Assembly: GCA_937922155.1 (NCBI GenBank)
Contig: CAKZVL010000106.1
Location: 1-39,457, forward strand
Source: an uncultured Paracoccaceae bacterium
Lineage (GTDB): Bacteria > Pseudomonadota > Alphaproteobacteria > Rhodobacterales > Rhodobacteraceae
Direction: 5' to 3'
Length of the DNA stretch: 39,457 bases
In this document: positions 8,068 through 17,800 of the stretch, piece after piece
Layout of the letters: each line of letters opens with the position of its first letter
Numbering within the stretch: the first letter of the stretch is position 1
Made by a program: the position numbers and the translations under genes
Notes under the pieces: model-generated
What the model was told of the DNA's origin: nothing
The model's input: the letters and a program-made list of their open reading frames with translations, nothing else
Database searches by the model: none

Positions 8068-9937
8068 GTCGCGCATTGCCCTTGGGATCCTCAGCTTTGC
8101 CGCACTTGGGGCGATCCTCGGCTATGTGTTGGCTTCGGCATTCCTGACATTCCGCTGGTTTGGCGTTGGTGCTGACATCGAATTTCTGATGCTCGTACGC
8201 GGTTACAGCGACTTACGGATCACACATCCCAATGACATACAGATTGTGCATCTCATCATTGGTATCTGCACCGGTGCGGGTGTGTTGCTCAGCGCGGTTC
8301 TGATGAATGACGCATTGACCAGGTTTGGCGAAACCCACTGGCAAACACTCTCTGAGATGAAGCGTAGCGGTTTCTTCGGCAAGCCCGGCCATGGCTTTAT
8401 CCTCGGGAAAATGGGCACCCCGAAAAGCGGTAAGCCCCTGATCATGTCCAGGGTGTTTCCCCATGCGCTGATCGTGGCCCCAACCGGGCGCGGCAAAACC
8501 ACCGGCTTCGTGATCCCCAATCTACTGACCTATCAGGGCAGCGCTGTGGTGCTGGACGTGAAGGGCGAGAACTTTGACGCTACATCGCGCCATCGGGGGG
8601 CACAGGGCGACAAGGTGTTTCGCTTTGCCCCAACGGATTGGAAAGATGGTCGTTCCCATCGGTACAACCCGCTCTTGCGTATTGCTGGGCTGGAGAATGT
8701 CGATCGACAGCAAATGGAACTGCAGCTACTGGCCAGCCTGTTTTTGCAGGCCGATGATCGGGTGCAGGGGCTGCTGGATGGCGGGATCGATCTGTTTGTC
8801 GCGGCGGGGCTGTTGGCGTTTGAACGTAAACGCCCCACCTTGGGCGAGATATATCGCATCACGGCGTCCGGCGGTGACAAGCAGAAAGAGTATCGCCGCC
8901 GCGCGGATGAGGTGCAAAATCCAGCGGCCAAACTGATATTCATGCGCATGGCCTCCACCAACAACGACACGCTGACCTCTTATTTGTCGCTGCTGATGAC
9001 TTCGGGGCTCAAGCAATGGTCAAACCCAGCGGTTGATCGCGCGACAGCCACTTCAGATTTCGATTTCGCCGAGATCCGCAAAACACCGCTGTCGGTCTAT
9101 CTGGTGGTCGAACCATTGATGGTCAAACCACTGGCTCCGCTGATCCGTCTGTTTTTCTCAGATCTTCTGGCGACACTTCAGGATCACGAGCCTGGCGAGG
9201 ATGAGCCATGGCCGGTGATGATCATGCTCGATGAGTTCAATCGCCTTGGCAAAATGCCGATTGTCACCGACAGCATCGAAACCCTGCGCTCTTACCGCGC
9301 CAATCTGGCAATCGTGACGCAAACCATTCCCGCGCTTGACGAGATCTACGGTGAAAATGCTCGTCGTGCGTTGCAAGGGAACGCCGGGATCAAGCTCTAC
9401 CTGACCCCATCCGATGAAAAGACCATCGAAGAGCTGAGCAAGGCCGTTGGCAAAACCACCAAACGGGTGGTGACGAGGTCACGGTCGGTTGGGCGGAATC
9501 CCTTCGCCGGACGCAGCATGTCCGAGCGGACCGAAGAAACTGCGTTGCTGCCCGAGGATGACGCGCGGCGTATGGATCTGGATGATATCGTCTTGGTGGT
9601 CGATGCCCAAATGCCGGTCAGGGCCAAGCGGATCAAATATTATGAGGACCGGTTCTTCAAAGAGATCTTTGATCAGCAATCAGGGGAGTTGCCGTATCCG
9701 TCCGCATCGGATCAGATGCGTGGCCTGCAGGGTCAGATCCGTGCGTTGGAGCAAAAGATCGGCGCGATGCAGGTGCCCTCTGAAAAGAAAACGAAACCCG
9801 CGAGGCGTTCTGAAATTGAGGTCATGGTCACTGATGATGCCAGTGCAGAAGAGCAGGGCCTGGTGCCCGCCGCCGAGGCCTATCAAGAGGCGTCGGAACG
9901 GGTCGATCAATTTATGGAACGAGCGGCAGGGCGCTAG
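8060..9937 (+). CDS. virD4: Type IV coupling protein VirD4/TraG
   Basis: A 625-residue inner-membrane ATPase that links the relaxosome to the VirB channel. Two N-terminal membrane segments lie at about residues 7-30 and 63-83. Walker A is APTGRGKTT (140-148), and Walker B is VMIMLDEFNRLG, about 250 residues later. The length fits VirD4/TraG. The start overlaps the relaxase end by 8 nt. The C-terminal about 80 residues are acidic and coiled, probably a substrate-contact tail. Confidence 0.93.
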   Translation: MDKSRIALGILSFAALGAILGYVLASAFLTFRWFGVGADIEFLMLVRGYSDLRITHPNDIQIVHLIIGICTGAGVLLSAVLMNDALTRFGETHWQTLSEMKRSGFFGKPGHGFILGKMGTPKSGKPLIMSRVFPHALIVAPTGRGKTTGFVIPNLLTYQGSAVVLDVKGENFDATSRHRGAQGDKVFRFAPTDWKDGRSHRYNPLLRIAGLENVDRQQMELQLLASLFLQADDRVQGLLDGGIDLFVAAGLLAFERKRPTLGEIYRITASGGDKQKEYRRRADEVQNPAAKLIFMRMASTNNDTLTSYLSLLMTSGLKQWSNPAVDRATATSDFDFAEIRKTPLSVYLVVEPLMVKPLAPLIRLFFSDLLATLQDHEPGEDEPWPVMIMLDEFNRLGKMPIVTDSIETLRSYRANLAIVTQTIPALDEIYGENARRALQGNAGIKLYLTPSDEKTIEELSKAVGKTTKRVVTRSRSVGRNPFAGRSMSERTEETALLPEDDARRMDLDDIVLVVDAQMPVRAKRIKYYEDRFFKEIFDQQSGELPYPSASDQMRGLQGQIRALEQKIGAMQVPSEKKTKPARRSEIEVMVTDDASAEEQGLVPAAEAYQEASERVDQFMERAAGR

Positions 9938-10016
9938 AGTTGAATGGAGAGGTTACGAATTACTCTTTCCTGTGGAATAATTTTACGATAAGATTTCTGT
10001 GTGAATGGAGGTATTC

Positions 10017-10397
10017 ATGGCAAATCATGCGATCATTCAACCTGCTCTCGCACGTGGGGCCGTTCTGACCAAAGCCGCCATGCGGGCGGGCGCGCGGCTT
10101 GGCCTGTCGGGGAAATTGCTCTCGGATGTTCTGGGCCTTTCTGAGGCGCAGATCTCGCGCATGCGCAATGGCGAAGCGGATCTGAGCGAAAACACCAAGG
10201 CCTTTGAGCTCGCGGCGCTGTTGGTGCGGGTGTTCCGCTCGCTTGATGCGATTGTCGGCGGGGATGAGGCAGCCGCCAAAGCGTGGATCACATCTGAAAA
10301 CACGGCTTTGGGCGCGCGCCCGATCGATAGAATGGTTTCAATACAGGGGCTTGCTGATGTCGTCACATATCTGGACGCAAGACGCGCTCCGATCTGA
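10017..10397 (+). CDS. Xre/MbcA/ParS-family antitoxin (DUF2384)
   Basis: A 126-residue antitoxin. The N-terminal half is an Xre-type helix-turn-helix (LGLSGKLLSDVLGLSEAQISRM). The C-terminal half carries the toxin-binding DUF2384 part (FRSLDAIVGGDEAAAKAWI). ATG 10017 has GGAGG 5 nt upstream, better than the upstream ATG at 10005, which overlaps that site. Known family behaviour: it neutralises the adjacent RES toxin and represses the operon. The toxin start lies inside this gene. Confidence 0.9.
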   Translation: MANHAIIQPALARGAVLTKAAMRAGARLGLSGKLLSDVLGLSEAQISRMRNGEADLSENTKAFELAALLVRVFRSLDAIVGGDEAAAKAWITSENTALGARPIDRMVSIQGLADVVTYLDARRAPI

Positions 10398-11121
10398 GCT
10401 GCGCCCCCTGCATACCCCCGCCTGGCGTCTGGTCGAGGCCCAACATGTGGTTTCCACGCTCAGTCTGGTGGATAATCTGGACGAGCAAAGCCTGCTTGAG
10501 GATATTCTGGAAGAGACCAAACCGCCGGTCCCGGCGGAATGTCGGCACCTTGATTACCTGCTCAGCACCCCGTTTCGCTATCGCCCTTATCCTTATGGGT
10601 CGCGGTTTCGCAAAGCGGGTCTGACGCCCGGTGTTTGGTATGGGGCCGAGAGGCCGGAAACGGCAGTGGCCGAAATGGTATTCTATCGATTTCTGTTTTA
10701 CGCTGAGAGCCCGGACACCCCATTCCCTGACAATCCAGCGGATTACACGACGTTTTGCGTCGGCTTGGGCACGGAAAATGCGCTGGACCTGACAACTGGC
10801 GCGCTTGCCGACGATCGAGAACTATGGACCAATCCGACAGAGTATTCTGCCTGTCAGGATCTGGCCGAGACCGCGCGTGAAACCGGTGCTGAAATCGTCC
10901 GCTTCCAATCTGTTCGAGATTCGGACAAAGGTGCAAATCTGGCCGTTCTAACATGCGGCGCGTTTCAGGACGCCGTCCCCGTGGACCGCCAAAGCTGGCG
11001 GATCCGCATCAGTAGATCCGGTGCGCAGGCCGTCAGGGACCATCCGCGTTTGGGGCTGGAATATGGGCGCGATACTTTTGATTTTGATCCGAGGGTTGAG
11101 GGGATGATTTGGGAACGGTGA
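10357..11121 (+). CDS. RES-domain toxin
   Basis: A 254-residue RES-family toxin; characterised members degrade or modify NAD+. The core FRYRPYPYGSRFRKAG, then GVWYGAERPETAVAEMVFYR, shows the family's conserved Arg, Glu and Ser positions. The ATG at 10357 lies 41 nt inside the antitoxin, with an AGGGGC site upstream, so the two proteins are made from one message. At about 254 residues it is at the longer end of the family. It likely stabilises the element. Confidence 0.88.
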   Translation: MSSHIWTQDALRSELRPLHTPAWRLVEAQHVVSTLSLVDNLDEQSLLEDILEETKPPVPAECRHLDYLLSTPFRYRPYPYGSRFRKAGLTPGVWYGAERPETAVAEMVFYRFLFYAESPDTPFPDNPADYTTFCVGLGTENALDLTTGALADDRELWTNPTEYSACQDLAETARETGAEIVRFQSVRDSDKGANLAVLTCGAFQDAVPVDRQSWRIRISRSGAQAVRDHPRLGLEYGRDTFDFDPRVEGMIWER

Positions 11122-11255
11122 GGTGGTTTGCAGATATGTTTAAGGGAATTAAACTTGGTCTGCAGGCTAAGCTTCAAAGCTGCCGGTCCGCAGAATTAAT
11201 AGACAATCCTCTTAACATGAGTTTATCGGTTGGGGAGAGTTATTAATTATCTTTA

Positions 11256-11275
11256 CAATCTTAAATTTTAGATTG
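11256..11275. promoter_or_regulatory. Inverted repeat in promoter region of the three-gene nuclease operon
   Basis: CAATCTTAAATTTTAGATTG has 6-bp perfect arms (CAATCT/AGATTG) around an AT-rich centre. It lies about 90 bp upstream of the 11366 start codon and may be an operator or part of the promoter. The gap 11122-11365 otherwise holds no gene. Confidence 0.4.
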
Positions 11276-11285
11276 AGCATGAAAT

Positions 11286-11302
11286 ACTTGATACGATCAA
11301 GT
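11286..11302. promoter_or_regulatory. Second inverted repeat upstream of the nuclease operon
   Basis: ACTTGAT-ACG-ATCAAGT has perfect 7-bp arms. It lies 64 bp upstream of the start codon and 11 bp after the first inverted repeat. Two adjacent dyads suggest regulated expression. No regulator gene is in the operon, so the binding protein is unknown. Confidence 0.45.
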
Positions 11303-11365
11303 GCAATCGGTCATTTTCGGGGGGTTACCCTTCATATTGGCATTTTATAGAAAAAAGTGAACTAG

Positions 11366-13636
11366 ATGATTGAAGATATCCATTTGGCGAATGAGGGCGC
11401 ATACGATGCCACCGGCACCAAGCTCGAAGGATTGAAAAATCTTAATTTCATCTTTGGCTCTAACGGATCCGGTAAAACTACAATCTCCCGGGTCATCGAA
11501 GGATCAGGAGAATTTCCTGACTGCCAAAAAACGTGGCTGGGCGGGGCCGAGCTGGAAACCTGCGTTTACAATAAAGATTTTGTAGAAAAACACTTCGATG
11601 CGGAAAGCAGCATCAAGGGTATCTACACCTTCGGCGAGAACATCGAGGTCACTACAAGGATTAAGACACTAAAGGGTGAATCTGATAAGATCGATGCTAA
11701 GTTAAAGAATCTTCGAAAAGTCCTTATTGGGGAGGATGGCGCAAGTGGAAAGAAGAAAGAGCGTGAAGCGCTGGATACGCAGCTCCTGCAAGATGTCTGG
11801 GGCGCAAAAGGAAAATTCAGTGACCTGAAAAATGCCTTCACTGGCCTTAACAGTGATAAGAAAAAATTCCGTGACCGCTATCTGATAGAGGCCTCAAGCA
11901 ACGCTGCTACATTGAAGGAAGTTGCAGAACTGGGCCTGGACGCGGAGACTGTTTTCTCCGATGCGCTTACACCGGCAACCACTTTTCCCGTTCAGGACAA
12001 TTCAATGATGCAGTCGCTGGAAGGCTCTGCAATACTGAAAAAAAAGATTATTGGCAAAGAAGACGTAGATATCGCAGCCCTGATTGAAACGCTCGGCAAT
12101 AGTGACTGGGTTCAGCAAGGGCGGCAGTATTTCGATCAATTGGAAGATCAGTGCCCGTTCTGTCAGCAAAAGACTAATGGAGCCTTCAAGCAGAGCCTGG
12201 AGGCGTATTTCGACGAGACTTATCTCACTGAGCTAGCGGAGATCGACAAGCTACTTTCGGACTACACCGATGCTGTGAGTAATTTAGTAACAAACTACAA
12301 CGCCGCCGACATTATTGATTCGCCGTACCTCGACCGCGAGGCCTTTGAGAAAGATATTACCGCCCTTCGTCTCGCTCTTGATGGCAATATAGGTCGCATT
12401 TCAGCTAAACGAAAAGAACCGAGCGCGCCCGTCACACTCACCGACACAGCCCCGCTGTTTGCTGTGGTGAATGGGCATATCAGTACGGCCAATACGAAAA
12501 TCAAGGCAAATAACGATACCATCGACAATCTTGCTGCTCGTAAGAAGGAACTGACATCCCAGATTTGGAAGCGTCTGCTCGAAGACACAAAGACAACCTA
12601 CGATCAGTTCAAAACTAAAGCTGATGGTCTCGACAGGGCGATTACATCGCTAAATGTTCAGATAGAGGCCGAAACGAAAAACCTGGAGGCCAAGCGAGAG
12701 GAGATCGAAGAAAATGAGCGTGAAATTACCAGCATCAAGCCAACGATTGATGCCATCAATAAGCTTCTGAAGTCATTTGGGTTCGCCAATTTCCATCTCG
12801 AGGAAGGCGATGAGAGCGGTTTCTATGAAGTTAAACGTATGGACGGTAGCGACGCGAAACAGACGCTGAGCGAAGGAGAGAAGTCCTTCATTACTTTCCT
12901 ATATTTCTATTATCTGATCCGGGGCTCGTTCAACTCGAGCGGAGGCACAACTGACAAAGTTGTTGTGTTTGACGATCCTGTCTCGAGCCTTGACGCGGAC
13001 ATACTTTTTATCGTCTGCAACCTGATAAAACACGTAGTTTCCGAGATGCGTTCTGGTACAAGCTCAATCAAGCAAGTATTTGTACTCACGCACAATATTT
13101 ATTTCCACAAAGAAGTGACTTTCGATAAAAAGCGCAGCGGTGCCACAGCAAGAAGTGATGAGACATTTTGGGTAGTGCGCAAAACATCGGATCGCTCACA
13201 GGTTGTGCCTTTTGACGAGAACCCGATCAAATCAAGCTATGAGCTGCTTTGGCGCGAGGTTCGGCAAAAAACGCCGTCGGATACCGCGATCCAGAACGTC
13301 ACTAGAAGAATTCTCGAGCACTACTTCAAGTTCTACGGTGGGATCGCACCTGAGACAATTATCGACTGCTTCGAGGGCAAAGACAAAATGGTCTGTAGTT
13401 CCTTGCTGTCGTGGATTAACGATGGGTCGCACTTTGCGCCGGATGACCTCTATGTAGCTTGTGATCCTAGCCAAATTGACCGCTACCTTGTCGTCTTCCA
13501 GAAGATTTTCGAAGACTCAGGTCATGGCGAACACTACAAGATGATGATGGGTGATGACTACGTTCCGCTACCTTTGGAAATCGAAGATAATCTCCAAGAT
13601 CATACTCTTATAGAGCAGGAGGCGAATGGAGCATGA
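11366..13636 (+). CDS. RloC/PrrC-like AAA_13 ATPase, candidate anticodon nuclease
   Basis: A 756-residue ABC/SMC-type ATPase. Walker A is GSNGSGKTT (31-39), followed by coiled coil with CPFC (Cys263, Cys266) resembling a zinc hook. A second coiled coil spans about 370-460. The signature is LSEGEKS (501-507), Walker B VVVFDDP (532-538) and the switch histidine His576. The C-terminal domain has RRILE (Arg647, Glu651) and SWINDGSH (His689). The Arg-x3-Glu plus downstream His pattern matches the catalytic triad of the tRNA anticodon nucleases PrrC and RloC, and size and hook fit RloC best. This is family inference; nuclease activity is unproven. Its stop overlaps the next start. It looks more AT-rich than its partners. 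Alternative: an AAA_13 ATPase with another effector function. Confidence 0.75.
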   Translation: MIEDIHLANEGAYDATGTKLEGLKNLNFIFGSNGSGKTTISRVIEGSGEFPDCQKTWLGGAELETCVYNKDFVEKHFDAESSIKGIYTFGENIEVTTRIKTLKGESDKIDAKLKNLRKVLIGEDGASGKKKEREALDTQLLQDVWGAKGKFSDLKNAFTGLNSDKKKFRDRYLIEASSNAATLKEVAELGLDAETVFSDALTPATTFPVQDNSMMQSLEGSAILKKKIIGKEDVDIAALIETLGNSDWVQQGRQYFDQLEDQCPFCQQKTNGAFKQSLEAYFDETYLTELAEIDKLLSDYTDAVSNLVTNYNAADIIDSPYLDREAFEKDITALRLALDGNIGRISAKRKEPSAPVTLTDTAPLFAVVNGHISTANTKIKANNDTIDNLAARKKELTSQIWKRLLEDTKTTYDQFKTKADGLDRAITSLNVQIEAETKNLEAKREEIEENEREITSIKPTIDAINKLLKSFGFANFHLEEGDESGFYEVKRMDGSDAKQTLSEGEKSFITFLYFYYLIRGSFNSSGGTTDKVVVFDDPVSSLDADILFIVCNLIKHVVSEMRSGTSSIKQVFVLTHNIYFHKEVTFDKKRSGATARSDETFWVVRKTSDRSQVVPFDENPIKSSYELLWREVRQKTPSDTAIQNVTRRILEHYFKFYGGIAPETIIDCFEGKDKMVCSSLLSWINDGSHFAPDDLYVACDPSQIDRYLVVFQKIFEDSGHGEHYKMMMGDDYVPLPLEIEDNLQDHTLIEQEANGA

Positions 13637-14814
13637 TGCGCCTACTAGTTTCAGCTGACACTCATATTGGTTCACCCATCAGGTCCGTGGCGCTGCGCAA
13701 TCCTGATCTAGGTGACCGTCTGAAGCGGGCCAGCCGTGATACCTTTGTCGAGATCGTAGATTTGGCGATATCAGAACAGGTCGATGCGTTTGTTTTGGCG
13801 GGTGACATATTTGACAACGGATACCCTGATCTAAAATCCCGTGCCTTTCTGATTGCTCAGTTATCGCGTGCCGCCGAAGCCGGTGTGCCTACAGTTCTGA
13901 TCCGGGGTAACCATGATGCGCTGTTGGATCACAATGCACATGGGGAACTGGGGCCGAACATCCACCTATTGCACAAGGGTGCGTCCACAGTCGAAATCGC
14001 TGATGCTGCGTTCCATGGATTATCGTTCGATACGGCGCATATGTCGAAGAGTTTCTTACCTGACTATCCGGCACCTGTTCCAGGAAAACGAAATATTGGG
14101 CTGATGCACACATCACTGGATGGTTCTCCAGGTCATGATCCCTATGCACCTTGCACTGAGAAGGAGTTGATGGGGTACGGTTTCGACCTTTGGTGTCTGG
14201 GGCACATTCATGCACCATTTGAGCGAGTGGATGGATCGGTTTTGGCAGTGATGCCAGGTATCCCGCAACCGCGTCATTTTGGTGAGCGTCACGGGGGCAC
14301 TGTGACCATGGTGTCGCTGGGGGATGGGGCCCCAGCATATGAACGCCGAGTTGTTGGGCGACTTAGCTTTTTCGAAGCCTCTCTAGACCTAAGCGCCTGT
14401 TCTGACCAACAAGAGGTCCTTAGAAAATTGCGCGACGGATTGATGACCACGCAAGTTCCAGGGCACGATGTGGCGGTGCGCCTTAATGTAACCTCGGATC
14501 GATATGGCACGGCGCTTATTGCAGAGCTAGCGTCAGAAGTCTTGGACAGTATTAATGGCGTATTCCTCGACAAAGTTAAATCGGCACCGCCGATCAGCCA
14601 AGTCAGTGCCGAGACTGACGATTTGGTTCGCTTGATGCGGGAGGAATTGGCCGAAGATGGTTTTCGACAAGCCGCTTTGCAACAGCTCGATGAGTTGAGT
14701 CTAGCTATGCCGTCTGAAATCACAGATGAGGTTGCCGAGGACAGATTGGATGCGCTTCTTGAAGAAGCGATTGCAGAAATCTCCCTGACGCTGCATGGAG
14801 GTATCTCTCAATGA
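13633..14814 (+). CDS. SbcD/Mre11/YhaO-like metallophosphoesterase
   Basis: A 393-residue calcineurin-like phosphoesterase of the DNA-repair nuclease type. All metal motifs are present: SADTHIG (Asp9, His11), LAGDIFD (Asp58), RGNHD (Asn93, His94), LMHTS (His159) and GHIH (His191, His193). An active Mn-dependent nuclease is therefore plausible. Residues about 240-393 form the capping and partner-binding region. The start (ATGATG) overlaps the previous stop, and the end overlaps the next start by 4 nt. Mre11/SbcD/YhaO proteins normally act with a Rad50/SbcC/YhaN ATPase, here the next gene. The unusual aspect is the link to the RloC-like gene. Confidence 0.88.
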   Translation: MMRLLVSADTHIGSPIRSVALRNPDLGDRLKRASRDTFVEIVDLAISEQVDAFVLAGDIFDNGYPDLKSRAFLIAQLSRAAEAGVPTVLIRGNHDALLDHNAHGELGPNIHLLHKGASTVEIADAAFHGLSFDTAHMSKSFLPDYPAPVPGKRNIGLMHTSLDGSPGHDPYAPCTEKELMGYGFDLWCLGHIHAPFERVDGSVLAVMPGIPQPRHFGERHGGTVTMVSLGDGAPAYERRVVGRLSFFEASLDLSACSDQQEVLRKLRDGLMTTQVPGHDVAVRLNVTSDRYGTALIAELASEVLDSINGVFLDKVKSAPPISQVSAETDDLVRLMREELAEDGFRQAALQQLDELSLAMPSEITDEVAEDRLDALLEEAIAEISLTLHGGISQ

Positions 14815-17800
14815 GGTTGAACCGGTTAGATCTGATCCGTTATGGGCGCTTTAAAGACGCCACCATTTCTTTTCCAAAACCGACCGATGGTAGGCCTGAT
14901 GTAACGGTGATTTTCGGCCAGAACGAAGCAGGTAAATCCACCGCTTTCAATGCTTTTCTGGAATTGCTTTTTGGCTTCAAAGGCGGGGCGCATCCCTACG
15001 CCTTTCGGTTCGATAGAAGTGATCTTGTCGTGGGGGCGGAGCTTGACCTGCCTGAACGTGGAGCCACGGTATTGCGCCGCAACAGTAAGAGAACCCAATC
15101 ACTGCTAGACACGAACGAGCGCCCAATCAACGAAGTGATTCTGTCTGGGGCACTGCACGGACTGACTCGAGATGCTTATGAGGAACGGTTTTCACTCAAT
15201 GAGAAAGGCTTGCGAGAAGGCGGCGAGCGGATTGCTGGGGCGCAAGGTGACCTTGGCCAACTCTTGCATGCTGGTCTCTCTGGTCTGACAGGGATGGCTC
15301 AAACGCTGGATTCGTTGGCGGAGCGCGCCGACAAATTCTATAAGAAACGTGGCCGGGGTACGGTATTGAAGACTGGCAGCGATCGCCTCAAAGAGATTGG
15401 TCGCGAATTGCGTGCTGATCATTTGACGACTGAGCGAGAGCGCAAACTTCTACAAGATCGTGACCGGACGGTAGCCGATTTCGAAACTGCCGATGCTGAG
15501 CTTCGTCAAGCTTTTCAACGGCAAGCAGCGTCGAAGGCTGCGGAGGTATGGTATGATCTGAGCGAGGAGTTGGGACAACTGACCGAAGCCTTGGCCGACT
15601 TTCCTGACGGTCCCGACCTTGCTCCCGATATCGCAGAGCGTGTCGCTGGCCTAGTCGAGAAAATCGCAGCCCAGTCGACCCGCTTCACTGAAGCGGAAGA
15701 AGAAATCGTCAAATTAGATCAGATCATCGAAGATCACCCAATCGACAACTTGGCCCTGCCTTTGAAGGCAGAGTTGGAACGGCTTGATCAATTAACTATT
15801 GATGGTGCACCGCTTTTGGGGCGCGCGAGCACTGCGCGGGCTGACCTTGACCGTCGCCGCGACGATTTGGACAGCCTCGGGCGGCAAATAGGCAAAATTT
15901 TGGGCCTTCTCGAGGTGCCAGATGCGCCACCATCTACTCTCGCATTAGAGGCAGATGATTTGGAGGACCTTGCGTGCGCAGTACAGGAGTGCTTGACGGC
16001 CAATCTTTCAGCTGGTGCTGCAAAGGAGGCCGCTGACGCCGCTCTTGCCCAACATGGAAAAGCGCCCTGCGAGCCGCAAGACTTGACGGCTCTGAGACAC
16101 GCTTTCGAAAAATGGAAAGCCGTAGCGGATGTTTCTACTTTCGAAGTTACCCATGGCCAAGCTTTGGCGCGCCTGACTAAGGTCGCAGCTGGTCTGCCGC
16201 AGTCATGGATGGACCTTGTTGCATCAGGCCTACCTGCGCGAGAAACGCTCGACGAAGTCAGTCAGAATTGGGCGACCCTAACTGCCGATCTTGCGTCGGC
16301 CCGGAAAGACCTCGAGGCCCGCCTAGCCGAGTTGGTGGATGCGCGGGCAGATCTAACCACGCAGGAGGCCGCACCTGACACCGTTGACATCGTCAAGACA
16401 GAAGAGACGCGGCGTCAGCGTGATATCGAATGGCAGCAGCATCGGGGCGATCTGACGGGTGAGACGGCTGACCAGTTCGAGGCGGCGATGTACGCTGATG
16501 ACAGCGCCCGAGCACATTACCTTACGGGGGCTGAGGCTCGGCAACGGCTGCAGGCCGCACTGGGACAGGTGCAACGTACTGAAGCCCGGCATGAAGCTGC
16601 AAAGAACCGTCACGACGACTTGATTGCGAGACATGATCGCTTATCAGAAAGCTGTTCCAGATTGGCGCGGGCACTGGGGTTTGAAGCAGGCACGTCCCCT
16701 TCGGCCTTCAACGCTCGCCAACAAGCTTTGACGACGGCGGCCGAAGCCGCGGCCGATGTTTCCAATGCTGAAAAAGAGTTGAAAGATCGTCTTGGGCAAC
16801 AAGCGGAAGCCTCTGATGCGTTGACCGCGACGGCACGCCCCCTCGGGTATGATCCCGAACAAGGTGATCTGCCCATGCAAATTCAAAGAGCGCTCACGCT
16901 GGAAAAAAGTGATCGTGAGGCATGGGCCAAATGGCAGGATGGCGAGAAGACCATTGCTGAGCTGGATAAAAAGGTAGAGCAAACGCGTGACGATCTCGAC
17001 TTAGCGTTGAATAGGCTTAAACAGTTGACTGCTGCGTTGCCGTTACCGGATTGTTCGCTTGACGGTATGCGAGCCGCTTTGCCGCACCTTCGGAGCCTGC
17101 AGCAGTTTTATGGAGAGTATAGAAAGCTCTCAGTGCGGATTGAGGCCTTGGAACAAGCGATCGCCGCGCTGGCAGATAGCGCGGAGCGCTTGATCCAAAT
17201 TTTTGGGGATCCTGAAAATGATGCAGATCCTGTCCAGGTTATCGACCGCGCGCGTACACGGCTGGCTTTGGCCATGCGGGCAGATGAAAAACGGGAAGAG
17301 GCCGTATTGCGCCGTGGTGAAGTTGACCGTTCGAAACGTCGCGCAGAGACGGAGCGCCAGAATGCGAACGCTGACTTAGAATCTTGTTTCGAAGGGCAAG
17401 GTGGTCGGGACTTGATGCCTCGTGATCGTGTTGCAAAGTTGGTTGAACGTGATCGCCTGCGAGTGGAAAAGTCAACGGCAGAACGGAATCGCCAAAAAGC
17501 CCGCGAAGGAAGCGATGCCGGCCTTTTCACCGAAGAGCTCGACCGCATGCCTGATGCAACGCGAGCAGTAGAGTTAAAGCAGGAGCAGCAAGATGCTCAG
17601 CTAACCCGCGACATCGCCCGAGATGCTCAGCGAGAAGCTGATCGTTTGTATCACGAAGCTTTTCAGGCCGCCGACCGCAGCGATCTCGCGACTGAACAAG
17701 TGACACTTCTGGAAGAGTTACGGAGCGGTGCGCGTCAGGCTGCAGTGGCTCGACTCGGAGTGTTGGCTGCACGAGGCGCGCTGCGTCGTCTTGCGGCAGA

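Noticed and set aside
10204-10356. Longer start for the RES toxin
   Set aside because: The extension lies inside the antitoxin in another frame and is Arg/Cys-rich nonsense; the ATG at 10357 starts a normal RES protein.
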